A stretch of 64,000 bases of DNA from contig NZ_CP072801.1 in NCBI RefSeq assembly GCF_017901135.1, positions 4,182,501 to 4,246,500 on the forward strand, given 5' to 3'. The position numbers and the translations under genes were made by a program. Positions 33,756 through 43,534 of the stretch are shown piece after piece. The DNA comes from Thiothrix litoralis (GTDB lineage: Bacteria; Pseudomonadota; Gammaproteobacteria; Thiotrichales; Thiotrichaceae). Every line of letters begins with the position of its first letter. Within the stretch, counting starts at the first letter, position 1. The notes under the pieces are model-generated. The model was not told the origin of the DNA and did no database searches. It saw only the letters and a program-made list of their open reading frames with translations.

Positions 33756-34643
33756 ATGAACCTTGCCAAGCACCTCAATACTTTCGGGCAATACCTGTTA
33801 CAGCGTCACGGCGAGCGGGTACATAAACTTGCCTTGAATGCCAGTTTCACCTGTCCTAACCGCGATGGCAGTATCGGGCGGGGTGGCTGTACTTTTTGCA
33901 ATAATGCCTCCTTCAACCCGCAAGGCAGGCAGCCACCGACCGTTACGCAGCAAATTGCTGCCGGGCGTGCGGTGCTGGCCAAACGTACCGGGGCGAAAAA
34001 ATTTCTGGCCTATTTTCAGGCTTACACCAACACCTATGCTGCGCTGGAAGTGCTAAAGCCACTGTATGACCTGGCTTTGGCAGAACCCGATGTCATTGGT
34101 TTGAGCATCGGCACACGCCCGGATTGTGTCCCTGATGCGGTGCTGGATTTACTCGCCAGTTACCGTGATCAAGGCCATGAGGTGTGGCTGGAACTGGGGC
34201 TGCAATCCAGTTTTGACCGTACCTTACGCCGGGTCAACCGGGGTCATGGCTTTGCCGAGTACGTGGACGCAGTGCAACGTGCTCATGCCCGCCACCTGCC
34301 CGTTTGTACCCATCTGATTGTGGGCTTGCCGGGTGAATGTTTATCACACAGCCGCATAACACTGGCGCGTGTGCTGGAATTGGGGGTGGAAGGGCTGAAA
34401 TTACACCCCCTGCATGTTGTTCGGGGGACACAACTGGCGAATGAATGGCGGCGCGGCGAATACCAGCCGCTGGCACTGGAGGATTACGTGGACAGTGCAG
34501 TTAACCTGATCCGCACCACTCCGCCTGATGTCATCTTCCACCGCGTTACCGCCACGGCATCCACCGAAATATTGCTGGCTCCCGCATGGTGCAATAAGAA
34601 GTGGCTGGTATTGAACAAAATTGCTGAACAATTAGGAACGTGA
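33756..34643 (+). CDS. YhcC-like radical SAM protein (TIGR01212)
   Basis: A 295-residue radical SAM protein of the TIGR01212/YhcC family, function unknown. The cluster motif is CPNRDGSIGRGGCTFCNN, where the spaced Cys are typical of this family; IGTRPDCVPD and HLIVGLPGE are further blocks. Its ATG follows the nnrS stop with no gap, so both are on one transcript. Confidence 0.9.
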   Translation: MNLAKHLNTFGQYLLQRHGERVHKLALNASFTCPNRDGSIGRGGCTFCNNASFNPQGRQPPTVTQQIAAGRAVLAKRTGAKKFLAYFQAYTNTYAALEVLKPLYDLALAEPDVIGLSIGTRPDCVPDAVLDLLASYRDQGHEVWLELGLQSSFDRTLRRVNRGHGFAEYVDAVQRAHARHLPVCTHLIVGLPGECLSHSRITLARVLELGVEGLKLHPLHVVRGTQLANEWRRGEYQPLALEDYVDSAVNLIRTTPPDVIFHRVTATASTEILLAPAWCNKKWLVLNKIAEQLGT

Positions 34644-34646
34644 ACC

Positions 34647-35672
34647 ATGCTGAGCATTACCCTGGATGAAAACATCCCCTACGCGGAACAGGCTTTTAGC
34701 ACCTTGGGGCAAACCCGGCTGTTGGCAGGGCGTTCCCTGTGCCATGCTGATTTGCAGGATACCGATATACTGGTGGTGCGTTCCATTACCAAGGTGAATG
34801 CGCAATTGCTGAGGGGGACGCCCGTCCGTTTCGTTGCCACTGCCACGGCTGGATTTGACCACATTGACCTCGATTACTTGCGCGAACAGGGCATCGGCTT
34901 TACGCGTGCGCCCGGTTGCAATGCGGTGTCGGCGGCGGAATATGTGCTTGCTGCCCTCAGCCATTGGTCATTAATGCGTAACAAGCCTTTGCAGGAATGC
35001 AGCATTGGCATTATCGGGCATGGCAATGTCGGCTCACGGGTCAGGCAGTTGTGTGAAAGCAAGGGGATGCGTTGTATCGCCCACGACCCGCCGTTGCAGG
35101 AGCTGGGGCACACCGGGCTGCATTCGCTGGAAGCCGCGCTGGCTTGCGATATTGTGACGCTGCACGTCCCCTTTACCTGTACTGGCAAGCATCCGACATT
35201 CCGCCTGCTGGATGCGGCACACCTTGCTACCTTGCGCCCCGGCAGCCTGTTGCTCAACACCGCACGCGGTGGGGTAGTGGAGGAAAGCGCCTTGCTGGCA
35301 CGCCTGCAAACCCGCACTGATCTGGATGTGGTGCTGGATACGTGGGAAAATGAACCTGCCATCAACCTGACCCTGCTCCAGCATACCCTGCTTGGCACGC
35401 CACACATTGCTGGTTACAGTCTGGATGGCAAAGTCCGGGGAACAAAAATGGTGTACGGCGCTTGCTGTGAGTTCCTGCAAGTGGAACCACGTTGGGAATC
35501 CCCGCTTGCCCCGGCGGAACCTTTGTTCAGCGTCCTTGAGGCTTATGACATCCGTGAAGATGACCGGCGGTTAAAAGCCTTGCTGCATGACAAAATGCTC
35601 GATTCTGCCCGCTATTTCGACCAGTTGCGCAAGAACTACCCGGTACGGCGCGAGTTCAGCGGTTTATCCTGA
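34647..35672 (+). CDS. pdxB: Erythronate-4-phosphate dehydrogenase
   Basis: A 341-residue D-2-hydroxyacid dehydrogenase of the PdxB type, second step of DXP-dependent pyridoxal phosphate synthesis. The Rossmann motif is GIIGHGNVGSRV; the catalytic Arg is in LNTARGGVVEE, the Glu in WENEP and the His in GTPHIAGYS. The C-terminal DUF3410 dimerisation part is present. Starts three bases after the radical SAM stop. Confidence 0.95.
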   Translation: MLSITLDENIPYAEQAFSTLGQTRLLAGRSLCHADLQDTDILVVRSITKVNAQLLRGTPVRFVATATAGFDHIDLDYLREQGIGFTRAPGCNAVSAAEYVLAALSHWSLMRNKPLQECSIGIIGHGNVGSRVRQLCESKGMRCIAHDPPLQELGHTGLHSLEAALACDIVTLHVPFTCTGKHPTFRLLDAAHLATLRPGSLLLNTARGGVVEESALLARLQTRTDLDVVLDTWENEPAINLTLLQHTLLGTPHIAGYSLDGKVRGTKMVYGACCEFLQVEPRWESPLAPAEPLFSVLEAYDIREDDRRLKALLHDKMLDSARYFDQLRKNYPVRREFSGLS

Positions 35673-35689
35673 GACTTTTGCCCCCCTTT

Positions 35690-35723
35690 TCAAGACAAAA
35701 AACGGGCGGTATTGCTACCGCCC
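35690..35723 (-). terminator. Rho-independent terminator of the nar operon
   Basis: GGGCGGTA, loop TTGC, TACCGCCC: a perfect 8-bp stem. On the minus strand it is followed by GTTTTTTGTCTT, a good U-tract. It lies 55 bases after the ppiC stop and is placed to end the 10.7-kb nar transcript; it may also slow plus-strand reading from pdxB. Confidence 0.85.
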
Positions 35724-35777
35724 ACAACCCCTGGTCAGTGGCTTACTTCCGACCAGTTTCGGAGGGTCTTGAAAACG

Positions 35778-36536
35778 TTACTGCATCAGTGGTGAACCCG
35801 CCGCATTAAAGGCAATCCCTTCTACGCCAATCTCGGCACCCAACACTTGCAGGTACTGGCTTAATGCCCGCCGGGTAACTTGCTCATGCAAATACTGGCG
35901 GATACGGGTCGCAACGTGCTGATACTCCAATGGCTCACCTTCGACGCGCTGGTCTACCCGAACCAGATGAAAACCAAAGCGGGTTTCCACCGGGTTCGCG
36001 CACAGCCCTACCGGGAGCAGCCACACTTGCCGTTCAAATTCTGCCACGGTTTGCCCTTTGGACAACTGCCCCAGACTGCCGCCTTGCCCGGAAGAAGGGC
36101 AGGCAGAATATTGCTGCGCCAGTGCGGCAAAACTGCCAGGGTCAGCTTGCAATTGCCGTAACAATTGCGCTGCCAGAATGCGCTGCTGGTCACGTTGCGG
36201 CATATCATCCGGTGCAGCGGGCAGCAGGATATGGCTGACCGCCAGCAATACGGGTGTATGGAAACGCGCCCGGTTGCTATGGAAGTAATGTTGGCATTGC
36301 TCTTCTGTCGGCTCAGGAACAATCAGCTCCTGTTCCAACAGCAAGGCAGTGCGTTCTTCTTCCGTCGCAGCGGTAATGCCCAGTTCGGTGGCGCGTTGTT
36401 CCAGCAAGGTTTTGATGACCAAGCTAGTGGCGGCCGCCTGCCACGCTGCTTCCATCTGCTCGGCGGGGTGGTATTGCAACTCGCTGGCAATCGCCTCTTC
36501 CGTCACCTCGTGCTTACCCACTTGAATGTTTTCCAT
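35778..36536 (-). CDS. PpiC/NifM-type peptidyl-prolyl isomerase in nar operon
   Basis: A 252-residue parvulin-type isomerase. The rotamase domain (about residues 95-195) contains AVSHILLPA, FAALAQQYSACPSSGQGGSLG and FGFHLVRVD. No signal peptide, so it likely acts in the cytoplasm on nitrate reductase or its maturation factors, as NifM does for nitrogenase; that role is inferred from position. Last gene of narK1K2-dsrC-like-GHJI-ppiC. Confidence 0.88.
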   Translation of the reverse strand: MENIQVGKHEVTEEAIASELQYHPAEQMEAAWQAAATSLVIKTLLEQRATELGITAATEEERTALLLEQELIVPEPTEEQCQHYFHSNRARFHTPVLLAVSHILLPAAPDDMPQRDQQRILAAQLLRQLQADPGSFAALAQQYSACPSSGQGGSLGQLSKGQTVAEFERQVWLLPVGLCANPVETRFGFHLVRVDQRVEGEPLEYQHVATRIRQYLHEQVTRRALSQYLQVLGAEIGVEGIAFNAAGSPLMQ

Positions 36537-36546
36537 GATGAACTCC

Positions 36547-37224
36547 TTAGCCGCGCTGACGCACGATCTGGTATTGACGGCTCACGTATTGCACCGGCAC
36601 GCTCCAGATGTGCACCAGACGGGTGAACGGGAACAGCAGGAAGATGGTCAGGCCGAGGAAAATATGCAGCTTGAAAATAAAGCCGACAGTCGCCAGATGT
36701 TCCGCCGCGCCACCTTTGAAGAACACGATGGATTGCGCCCATTCCGCCAACAGCAACATATTGCTGCCATCCAGATGCCCCAGTGTCGGGATGATGGTCA
36801 ACAGACCCAAGGTAACTTGCACCAGCAAGATACCAATCACGGCCAGATCCATTGTCGAACCGGTAGCACGTACCCGTGCGTCATTCTTGCGGCGCATGAA
36901 CAGCAAGAATGCACCATACCAGCAAGCCGCCCCGGCAATGCCACCGACCAGAATCGCCAGTACCTGTTTCGTACCCGGTGACATGAACGGTTCATACAGC
37001 CAATGCGGGGTCAGCAAGCCGACCAAATGCCCGAAAAAGATCACCAAAATGCCCACATGGAACAAATTGCTCGCCAGTTGCATCCCGTTCTTGCGCAACA
37101 TCTGGCTGGAACCTGCCCGCCACGTATATTGCGCTTGGTCGTAACGCAACCAGCTACCGATCAGAAACACCGCACCCGCCACATAGGGGTACAGCCCAAA
37201 GAAAAGTGAATCAAAGTATGACAT
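36547..37224 (-). CDS. narI: Respiratory nitrate reductase gamma subunit (cytochrome b)
   Basis: A 225-residue membrane cytochrome b with five helices that passes quinol electrons to NarH. Haem-ligand His candidates lie in FHVGILVIFFGHLVG and KLHIFLGLTIFL, and VHIWSVPVQYVSRQYQIVR is the usual end. The start at MSYFDSLFFGLYPYV is the family start; longer versions would overlap narJ. Confidence 0.95.
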   Translation of the reverse strand: MSYFDSLFFGLYPYVAGAVFLIGSWLRYDQAQYTWRAGSSQMLRKNGMQLASNLFHVGILVIFFGHLVGLLTPHWLYEPFMSPGTKQVLAILVGGIAGAACWYGAFLLFMRRKNDARVRATGSTMDLAVIGILLVQVTLGLLTIIPTLGHLDGSNMLLLAEWAQSIVFFKGGAAEHLATVGFIFKLHIFLGLTIFLLFPFTRLVHIWSVPVQYVSRQYQIVRQRG

Positions 37225-37225
37225 A

Positions 37226-37909
37226 TCAGTTCTCCCGAAAATGCAGCGTATGGGTTTGGCTGGTGGATTGGGTAGGTCGGCAAGAAGCCCCTTTGTCTTC
37301 CACAAAGTTGACCATTTCTTCTTCCCAGACCTTATCCATCGCAGCGGCAGTATCGTCACGCGGTTCAGCAGCGGCTTTCTCGCGTAACACCGCCATATCC
37401 GGCTGGATATTGATCATCGCCAACAGCGCATCAAACAGCAGGTGGTAAGCACTTTCGCGTTCCTGCAAACGTGCCGACAACAGGGCGAGGATGGGGTGAA
37501 CATCCCCCAAGCCTTGCGCCGCCTCGTCTTCCTCGCGGGTCGACAGGTATTCGAGGAACAGCGGAATGTAATCCGGCAATTCCTTGGCGCTCAGCTCCAG
37601 CCCCGCATCACGGTATTGCTGGAGCAGATCCACCATGGCCTGCCCCCGCGCCCGTGATTCACCGTGGACGTGTTCAAACAACAGCAGGGAAAGGGTGCGT
37701 CCCCGGTCAAACAGGGCAACGTAGTCTTCCTGACTATCCATCAACTCAGCGGTACACAGTTGCTGCACAAAGTTTGTCAGCGAACCGCGTAGCGCTGCCG
37801 GGAAACGGGTTTCCTCACGGATCACGTCGATCAGGGCGCTACGGGCTTCCACTAGCTCCGCGCTGGGGTAATCCAGCAAGCGGGCGATAACGGCAAGACT
37901 CTTGATCAT
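37226..37909 (-). CDS. narJ: Nitrate reductase maturation chaperone
   Basis: A 227-residue NarJ of the TorD/DmsD-like chaperone family, needed for Mo-cofactor insertion into NarGH. LLDYPSAELVEAR, FEHVHGESRARGQAMVDLL and DYIPLFLEYLS are family blocks. Its start overlaps the narH stop (ATGA) and its stop is one base before narI. Confidence 0.94.
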   Translation of the reverse strand: MIKSLAVIARLLDYPSAELVEARSALIDVIREETRFPAALRGSLTNFVQQLCTAELMDSQEDYVALFDRGRTLSLLLFEHVHGESRARGQAMVDLLQQYRDAGLELSAKELPDYIPLFLEYLSTREEDEAAQGLGDVHPILALLSARLQERESAYHLLFDALLAMINIQPDMAVLREKAAAEPRDDTAAAMDKVWEEEMVNFVEDKGASCRPTQSTSQTHTLHFREN

Positions 37910-39459
37910 GATTGACCCTCCTGTTTCACGAACTCGATCTTTTTCACCATAGTCACGGTTTGCTTGCGCCCACCGAACAGGTTGGTCTCATTCGTGCCAG
38001 TGCTGTTGCCACAACCGTCACCGAAGCTGAAACCGCAACCGCCCTTTTCCGGGAAGGCTTCACGCGCCAATTCGCGGTGGCTGGTGGGGATGACATAACG
38101 GTCTTCGTAATTGGCAATGGCGAGGTAACGGTACATTTCCTTGGCTTGCGCTTCCGTCAGGCCGACTTGCTCCAAGGCGCGGATGTCGTGGATGCCTTCC
38201 ACGGTTTCCGCACGCTTGTATTGGCGCATCGCCATCAGGCGTTTGAGTGCCAGTTTGACCGGCTCTTCATCGCCTGCCGTCAGCAAGTTAGCGAGGTAAC
38301 GCACCGGAATCCGCAAGCTGTCCACGTCCGGCAATACGCCGTCGTAGCCGATCTTGCCTGCATCTGCCGCCGATTGGATTGGGGAAAGCGGTGGCACGTA
38401 CCACACCATGGGCAAGGTACGGTATTCCGGGTGCAACGGCAGCGCCAGTTTCCAGTCCATCGCCAGTTTGTAGACCGGGGATTCTTGCGCGGCTTTCAGC
38501 ACATTGTCGGGGATACCGTCTTGCTTCGCCTGTTCAATCACTTTCGGGTCGAATGGGTCGAGGAAAACGTCCAACTGCTTCTGGTACAAATCCTTTTCGT
38601 TCGGGGTGCTGGCGGCGGCTTCAATCTGATCCGCGTCATACAGCAAGACGCCAAGGTAACGGATACGCCCGACACAGGTTTCGGAGCACACGGTCGGCAT
38701 CCCGGATTCGATGCGTGGGTAGCAGAAAATGCACTTCTCGGATTTACCAGACTTCCAGTTGTAGTAAATCTTTTTGTAAGGGCAGCCGCTGACGCACATG
38801 CGCCAGCCTCGGCATTTGTCTTGGTCGATCAATACAATGCCGTCTTCGTCACGCTTGTAAATCGCCCCACTGGGGCAAGACGCGACACACGCCGGATTCA
38901 AGCAATGCTCACACAAACGCGGCAGGGTAAACATGAAGGTGTTTTCAAATTCACCGTAAATGTCCGCCTGAATCTGGTCGAAGTTTTTATCCTTACGGCG
39001 TTTGGAAAATTCCGTGCCGAGGATTTCTTCCCAGTTGGGCCCCCACTCGATCTTGTCCATGCGCTGCCCGGAAATCAGCGAGCGCGGGCGGGCGACCGGT
39101 TGATGTTTGCTATCCGGCGCATTGTGCAAGTGTTGGTAATCGAAATCGAACGGCTCGTAATAATCGTCAATTTCCGGCAAATCCGGGTTGGCGAAGATAT
39201 TCGCCAGTACCCGGAAACGCCCGCCAATGCGTGGCTCAATCTTGCCATCCGCACGGCGTAACCAGCCGCCTTTCCACTTGTCCTGATTTTCCCACTCTTT
39301 GGGATAACCGATACCGGGTTTGGTTTCGACGTTGTTGAACCACGCGTATTCCATGCCTTCGCGTGACGTCCACACGTTTTTGCAGGTAATGGAACAGGTG
39401 TGGCAGCCGATGCATTTGTCTAAATTCAGCACCATGCCGACTTGGGAACGTATTTTCAT
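37906..39459 (-). CDS. narH: Respiratory nitrate reductase beta subunit (Fe-S)
   Basis: A 517-residue electron-transfer subunit with four Fe-S clusters: CIGCHTCSITC, CEHCLNPACVASC, CRGWRMCVSGC (Trp in place of Cys, giving a [3Fe-4S] cluster as is normal for NarH), and CIFCYPRIE...CSETC. Overlaps narG and narJ by 4 bases each. Confidence 0.97.
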   Translation of the reverse strand: MKIRSQVGMVLNLDKCIGCHTCSITCKNVWTSREGMEYAWFNNVETKPGIGYPKEWENQDKWKGGWLRRADGKIEPRIGGRFRVLANIFANPDLPEIDDYYEPFDFDYQHLHNAPDSKHQPVARPRSLISGQRMDKIEWGPNWEEILGTEFSKRRKDKNFDQIQADIYGEFENTFMFTLPRLCEHCLNPACVASCPSGAIYKRDEDGIVLIDQDKCRGWRMCVSGCPYKKIYYNWKSGKSEKCIFCYPRIESGMPTVCSETCVGRIRYLGVLLYDADQIEAAASTPNEKDLYQKQLDVFLDPFDPKVIEQAKQDGIPDNVLKAAQESPVYKLAMDWKLALPLHPEYRTLPMVWYVPPLSPIQSAADAGKIGYDGVLPDVDSLRIPVRYLANLLTAGDEEPVKLALKRLMAMRQYKRAETVEGIHDIRALEQVGLTEAQAKEMYRYLAIANYEDRYVIPTSHRELAREAFPEKGGCGFSFGDGCGNSTGTNETNLFGGRKQTVTMVKKIEFVKQEGQS

Positions 39460-42400
39460 TTGACTGCCTCCTGAATGGTGTCATTGCCTTCGCCGTCCAG
39501 CCAATCGACGTTGGTCATCTTGCGCACAATGACGAATTCATCGCGGTTAGAACCGACCGTGCCGTAGTAGTTGAAGCCGTAAGCCTGTTGCGCATAGCCG
39601 CCAATCATGTGGGTTGGTTTCGGGCAAACACGGGTGACGGAGTTGTGGATACCGCCGCGTGTGCCGGTAATGGCAGAACCCGGTACGTTCACAATGCGTT
39701 CTTGCGCGTGGTACATCATCACCATGCCCGGCATGACCCGCTGGCTGACGACTGCCCGTGCTGCAATCGCGCCATTGGCGTTGAACAGGTCGATCCAGTC
39801 GTTGTCTTCAATGCCCAGTGTTTTGGCATCGTCTTCACTCATCCACACAATGGGGCCACCGCGTGACAGGGTAAGCATCAGCAGGTTGTCGGTGTAAGTG
39901 GAATGGATGCCCCATTTTTGGTGCGGGGTAATCCAGTTCAGTGCCAGTTCCGGGTTGCCGTTGGACTTTTGGTTGAGCATTGGCTTGATGGTTTTGGTGT
40001 TGATCGGCGGGCGATACACCAACAGGCTTTCACCGAAATCACGCATCCAGTCATGGTCGAGGTAGAACTGTTGCCGCCCCGTCAGGGTACGCCACGGAAT
40101 CAGCTCGTGAACGTTGGTGTAACCGGCGTTGTATGACACATGCTCGTCTTCCAAGCCCGACCACGTAGGGCTGGAAATGATCTTGCGCGGTTGTGCCACG
40201 ATGTCACGGAAGCGGATTTTCTCATCTTCCTTGGGCAGTGCCAGATGGGTATGGTCGATGCCGGTGATTTTCGACAAGGCTGCCCAGGCTTTCACGGCGA
40301 CTTGCCCATTGGTTTCAGGCGCAAGGGTGAGGATCATCTCTGCCGCATCAATCGCGGTATTCAGGCAAGGGCGGCCTTCGCTGGTTCCACTGGTTTGCTG
40401 ATGGTTGAGCTTGCCGAGCAAGTCAATTTCAGATTCAGTATTCCAACTGATGCCCTTGTTGGCATTGCCGAGCTTTTCCATCAAGGGGCCAATGGAGGTG
40501 AAGCGGGCGTAGGTTTCGGGGTAATTGCGTTCCACCGCAATCAGGCTTGGGGCGGTTTTGCCGGGAATCAGTTCGCAATCGCCGTTTTTCCAGTCCTTCA
40601 CGCCCATCGCTTGCCCCAGTTCGGCGGGGGCGTCGTGTAACAGCGGGAGTGTTACCAGATCGGTTTCGACACCGAGGTGCCCAACGCAGACCCGTGAGTA
40701 TTCCTTGGCAATGCCTTTGTAGATTTCCCAGTCGCTACGTGCTTCCCATGCGGGGTCTACGGCGGCGGTCAGCGGGTGGATGAAGGGGTGCATGTCGGAA
40801 GTATTCAGGTCGTCCTTTTCATACCATGTCGCGGTAGGCAGTACGATGTCGGAATACAAACAGGTGGTGGACATACGGAAGTCGAGCGTCACCAGCAAGT
40901 CGAGCTTGCCTTCCTGCATTTCTTCACGCCATTTCACTTCCTGCGGTTTTGCGCCGCCCATTTCGCCAAGGTCTTTGCCTTGCACGCCGTGCTTGGTTCC
41001 CAGTAAATATTTGAGTAGGTATTCATGCCCCTTGCCGGAGGAACCCAGCAAGTTGGAACGCCACACAAACAGGTTGCGCGGGAAATTTTGCGGGGAATCC
41101 GGGTCTTCTGCCGCAAACGCGATCTTGCCGGATTTGAGGCTGGCCACGGTGTAATCCGCCGGGGACATGCCAGCATCCTTGGCGGCCTTGGCAATGCGCA
41201 GCGGGTTGGTATTGAGCTGCGGTGCTGAAGGCAACCAGCCCATGCGTTCTGCCCGCACGTTGTAGTCGATCAGGCTGCCGGGGTATTTGGCAGGGTCGGC
41301 TAGCGGCGAGAGAATTTCCTTGATTTCCAGCTTCTCGTAACGCCACTGGTTGGAGTGGTTGTAGAAGAAGGATGTGCCGTTCATTTGACGCGGTGGGCGG
41401 CTCCAGTCCAGACCGAAGGCCAAAGGCAACCAGCCCGGTTGCGGACGCAGCTTTTCCTGCCCGACGTAATGCGCCCAGCCACCACCGGATTGCCCGACGC
41501 AGCCACACATGGCGAGCATATTGATCAGGCCACGGTAGTTCATGTCCATGTGATACCAGTGGTTCATGCCCGCGCCGACGATGATCATCGACTTACCCTT
41601 GGTTTTGTCGGCGGTATCGGCAAATTCACGCGCAATGCGGATCACTTTGTCACGCTGTACGCCGGTAATTGCTTCCTGCCATGCCGGGGTATACGGTGCA
41701 TTGGCATCGTCAAAGTCCTTGGCGCTGTCGTCGTCGCCCAAGCCATTGCTGACGCCGTAGTTCGCCATGTTCAGGTCGTAAACGGAGACCAGCACGCCTT
41801 CGCTGCCGTCTGCCAGCGTCACTTTGCGGGCTGGCAATTTGTGCTTGAGGATGTCCTTCAGGGTATTGCCCTTGAAGTAGTCGCTTTGTACCCCACCGAA
41901 ATACGGCAATGATACTTCCACAACTGCGTCATGACGCTCTTTCAAGGACAGAGACAGCACGGTGTCTTCGTGGGTCTTGCCATCTTTTTGTTGCAGGTTC
42001 CACTGGCTGCTGCCATCCCAGCGGTAGCCGATGGAGCCGTTGGGGGAGATGATTTCGCCGCTGGCATCGTCAATGGCGACGGTTTTCCAGTCAGGGTTTT
42101 TGTTTTCACCCAAGCCTGCTACGAAGTCGCTGGCACGCGCAAAGCGCCCGGCTTGGTAACTGCCATCGTCACGCGCTTCCAGTAAGACCAGATTCGGCCA
42201 GTCGGTGTAACGCCGCACGTAATCGGTGAAATACACGCTGGGCTTGTCACGGTGGAACTCGGTGAGGATAACGTGTCCGAACGCCATGGCCAGCGCCGCA
42301 TCCGTACCCTGTTTCGGGTTCAGCCATTGGTCGGCGTGTTTGGCAACTTCTGCATAGTCCGGGGTAATTGCGACGGTTTTCGTGCCTTTGTAACGTACTT

Positions 42401-43208
42401 CGGTGAAGAAATGCGCATCCGGGGTACGGGTTTGCGGAACGTTGGAACCCCACGCAATAATGTAGCTGCTGTTGTACCAGTCGGCAGATTCCGGTACGTC
42501 AGTTTGCTCGCCCCACACCATCGGTGAGGCAGGTGGCAAGTCGCAATACCAGTCGTAGAAGCTCAAGCACACGCCGCCAACCAGTGACAGGTAACGGCTA
42601 CCGGCGGCATACGACACCATCGACATCGCCGGGATCGGTGAGAAACCGATTACGCGGTCAGGGCCGTATTGCTTGGCAGTGTAGACATTGGCAGCAGCGA
42701 TTAATTCATTCACCTCATCCCAGCTAGAGCGGATGAAACCACCCAAGCCCCGGCGGGTTTTGTATGCCTTTGCCATGTCCGGGTTTTCAACGATGAATGC
42801 CCATGCTTCGACCGGATCAGGGTTTTTGGCTTTGACTTCACGCCACATTTGCAGCAATTGCTTGCGCATCAGCGGGTATTTGAGGCGATTGGCACTGTAC
42901 ATGTACCACGAAAAACTCGCCCCACGCGGGCAGCCACGCGGCTCATGGTTCGGCAGGTCAGGGCGGGTGCGTGGGTAATCGGTCTGTTGGGTTTCCCAGG
43001 TGACCAGCCCGTTTTTCACGTAAATTTTCCAGCTACACGAGCCGGTGCAGTTCACGCCGTGGGTGGAACGTACTACTTTGTCGTGCTGCCAGCGTTGGCG
43101 GTAGCCGTCTTCCCAGGCACGACTTTCGTCAGTGCTTGCGCCATGCCCATTGGAAAATGGGGTGGTGTTGCGTTTAAAGAAATTCAGTCTGTCAATAAAG
43201 TGGCTCAT
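39456..43208 (-). CDS. narG: Respiratory nitrate reductase alpha subunit (Mo-bisMGD)
   Basis: A 1250-residue membrane-bound, cytoplasm-facing nitrate reductase. Near the N-terminus HGVNCTGSCSWKIYVKNG holds the His/Cys ligands of the FS0 cluster, and YCDLPPASP with WGEQTDVPESADWYNSS holds the molybdenum-ligand region. Length is normal. ATG at 43208 starts the standard MSHFIDRLNFF; a TTG nine bases upstream sits nearer the GGGGAG and overlaps the preceding stop, so it is an alternative. Confidence 0.97.
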   Translation of the reverse strand: MSHFIDRLNFFKRNTTPFSNGHGASTDESRAWEDGYRQRWQHDKVVRSTHGVNCTGSCSWKIYVKNGLVTWETQQTDYPRTRPDLPNHEPRGCPRGASFSWYMYSANRLKYPLMRKQLLQMWREVKAKNPDPVEAWAFIVENPDMAKAYKTRRGLGGFIRSSWDEVNELIAAANVYTAKQYGPDRVIGFSPIPAMSMVSYAAGSRYLSLVGGVCLSFYDWYCDLPPASPMVWGEQTDVPESADWYNSSYIIAWGSNVPQTRTPDAHFFTEVRYKGTKTVAITPDYAEVAKHADQWLNPKQGTDAALAMAFGHVILTEFHRDKPSVYFTDYVRRYTDWPNLVLLEARDDGSYQAGRFARASDFVAGLGENKNPDWKTVAIDDASGEIISPNGSIGYRWDGSSQWNLQQKDGKTHEDTVLSLSLKERHDAVVEVSLPYFGGVQSDYFKGNTLKDILKHKLPARKVTLADGSEGVLVSVYDLNMANYGVSNGLGDDDSAKDFDDANAPYTPAWQEAITGVQRDKVIRIAREFADTADKTKGKSMIIVGAGMNHWYHMDMNYRGLINMLAMCGCVGQSGGGWAHYVGQEKLRPQPGWLPLAFGLDWSRPPRQMNGTSFFYNHSNQWRYEKLEIKEILSPLADPAKYPGSLIDYNVRAERMGWLPSAPQLNTNPLRIAKAAKDAGMSPADYTVASLKSGKIAFAAEDPDSPQNFPRNLFVWRSNLLGSSGKGHEYLLKYLLGTKHGVQGKDLGEMGGAKPQEVKWREEMQEGKLDLLVTLDFRMSTTCLYSDIVLPTATWYEKDDLNTSDMHPFIHPLTAAVDPAWEARSDWEIYKGIAKEYSRVCVGHLGVETDLVTLPLLHDAPAELGQAMGVKDWKNGDCELIPGKTAPSLIAVERNYPETYARFTSIGPLMEKLGNANKGISWNTESEIDLLGKLNHQQTSGTSEGRPCLNTAIDAAEMILTLAPETNGQVAVKAWAALSKITGIDHTHLALPKEDEKIRFRDIVAQPRKIISSPTWSGLEDEHVSYNAGYTNVHELIPWRTLTGRQQFYLDHDWMRDFGESLLVYRPPINTKTIKPMLNQKSNGNPELALNWITPHQKWGIHSTYTDNLLMLTLSRGGPIVWMSEDDAKTLGIEDNDWIDLFNANGAIAARAVVSQRVMPGMVMMYHAQERIVNVPGSAITGTRGGIHNSVTRVCPKPTHMIGGYAQQAYGFNYYGTVGSNRDEFVIVRKMTNVDWLDGEGNDTIQEAVK

Positions 43209-43213
43209 GGCAA

Positions 43214-43513
43214 TCAATGCTCCCCTTTGGTTCTACGGATTCCCGCCAAGCGATTACCCTGCTTTTGTGGGCCGCCTTTGGGGAAAATTTCATGCAAGTA
43301 ATGGTTGGTGGCGAACTCTTCGCCCCAGGCTTTTTTGAAATGCTTGAGCATGTCACGCACCGGGGCTTCCACGAAACTTTCGCTCCACTCATCCATGTTC
43401 TGGATGTAACCTTCCTGATCGGTGAGGACTTGCTTGCCATCCACATCCAGCGCCACGGTATAAATCGCGTAAGGGTTGGTTTGCAGGTTGTCGTCGTATT
43501 GTTGAACAGCCAT
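43214..43513 (-). CDS. DsrC/TusE-like protein lacking both conserved cysteines
   Basis: A 99-residue DsrC/TusE-fold protein. VLTDQEGYIQNMDEWSESFVEA matches the family start and FPKGGPQKQGNRLAGIRR the C-terminal arm, but where DsrC has Cys (K-x-A-C-x-I-A-G and T-G-C-V) this has Asn/Gly and Glu, and the protein has no Cys at all. It cannot carry sulfur. Located between narK2 and narG (its stop is 5 bases before the narG ATG), so it likely has a structural or regulatory job with nitrate reductase. Confidence 0.82.
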   Translation of the reverse strand: MAVQQYDDNLQTNPYAIYTVALDVDGKQVLTDQEGYIQNMDEWSESFVEAPVRDMLKHFKKAWGEEFATNHYLHEIFPKGGPQKQGNRLAGIRRTKGEH

Positions 43514-43534
43514 AACTTATCTCCTGTCGGGTTC

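Noticed and set aside
37912-39261. Long open frame of 449 codons on the plus strand opposite narH
   Set aside because: narH is certain by its four Fe-S motifs; the antisense frame has no recognisable domain and arises from codon bias.
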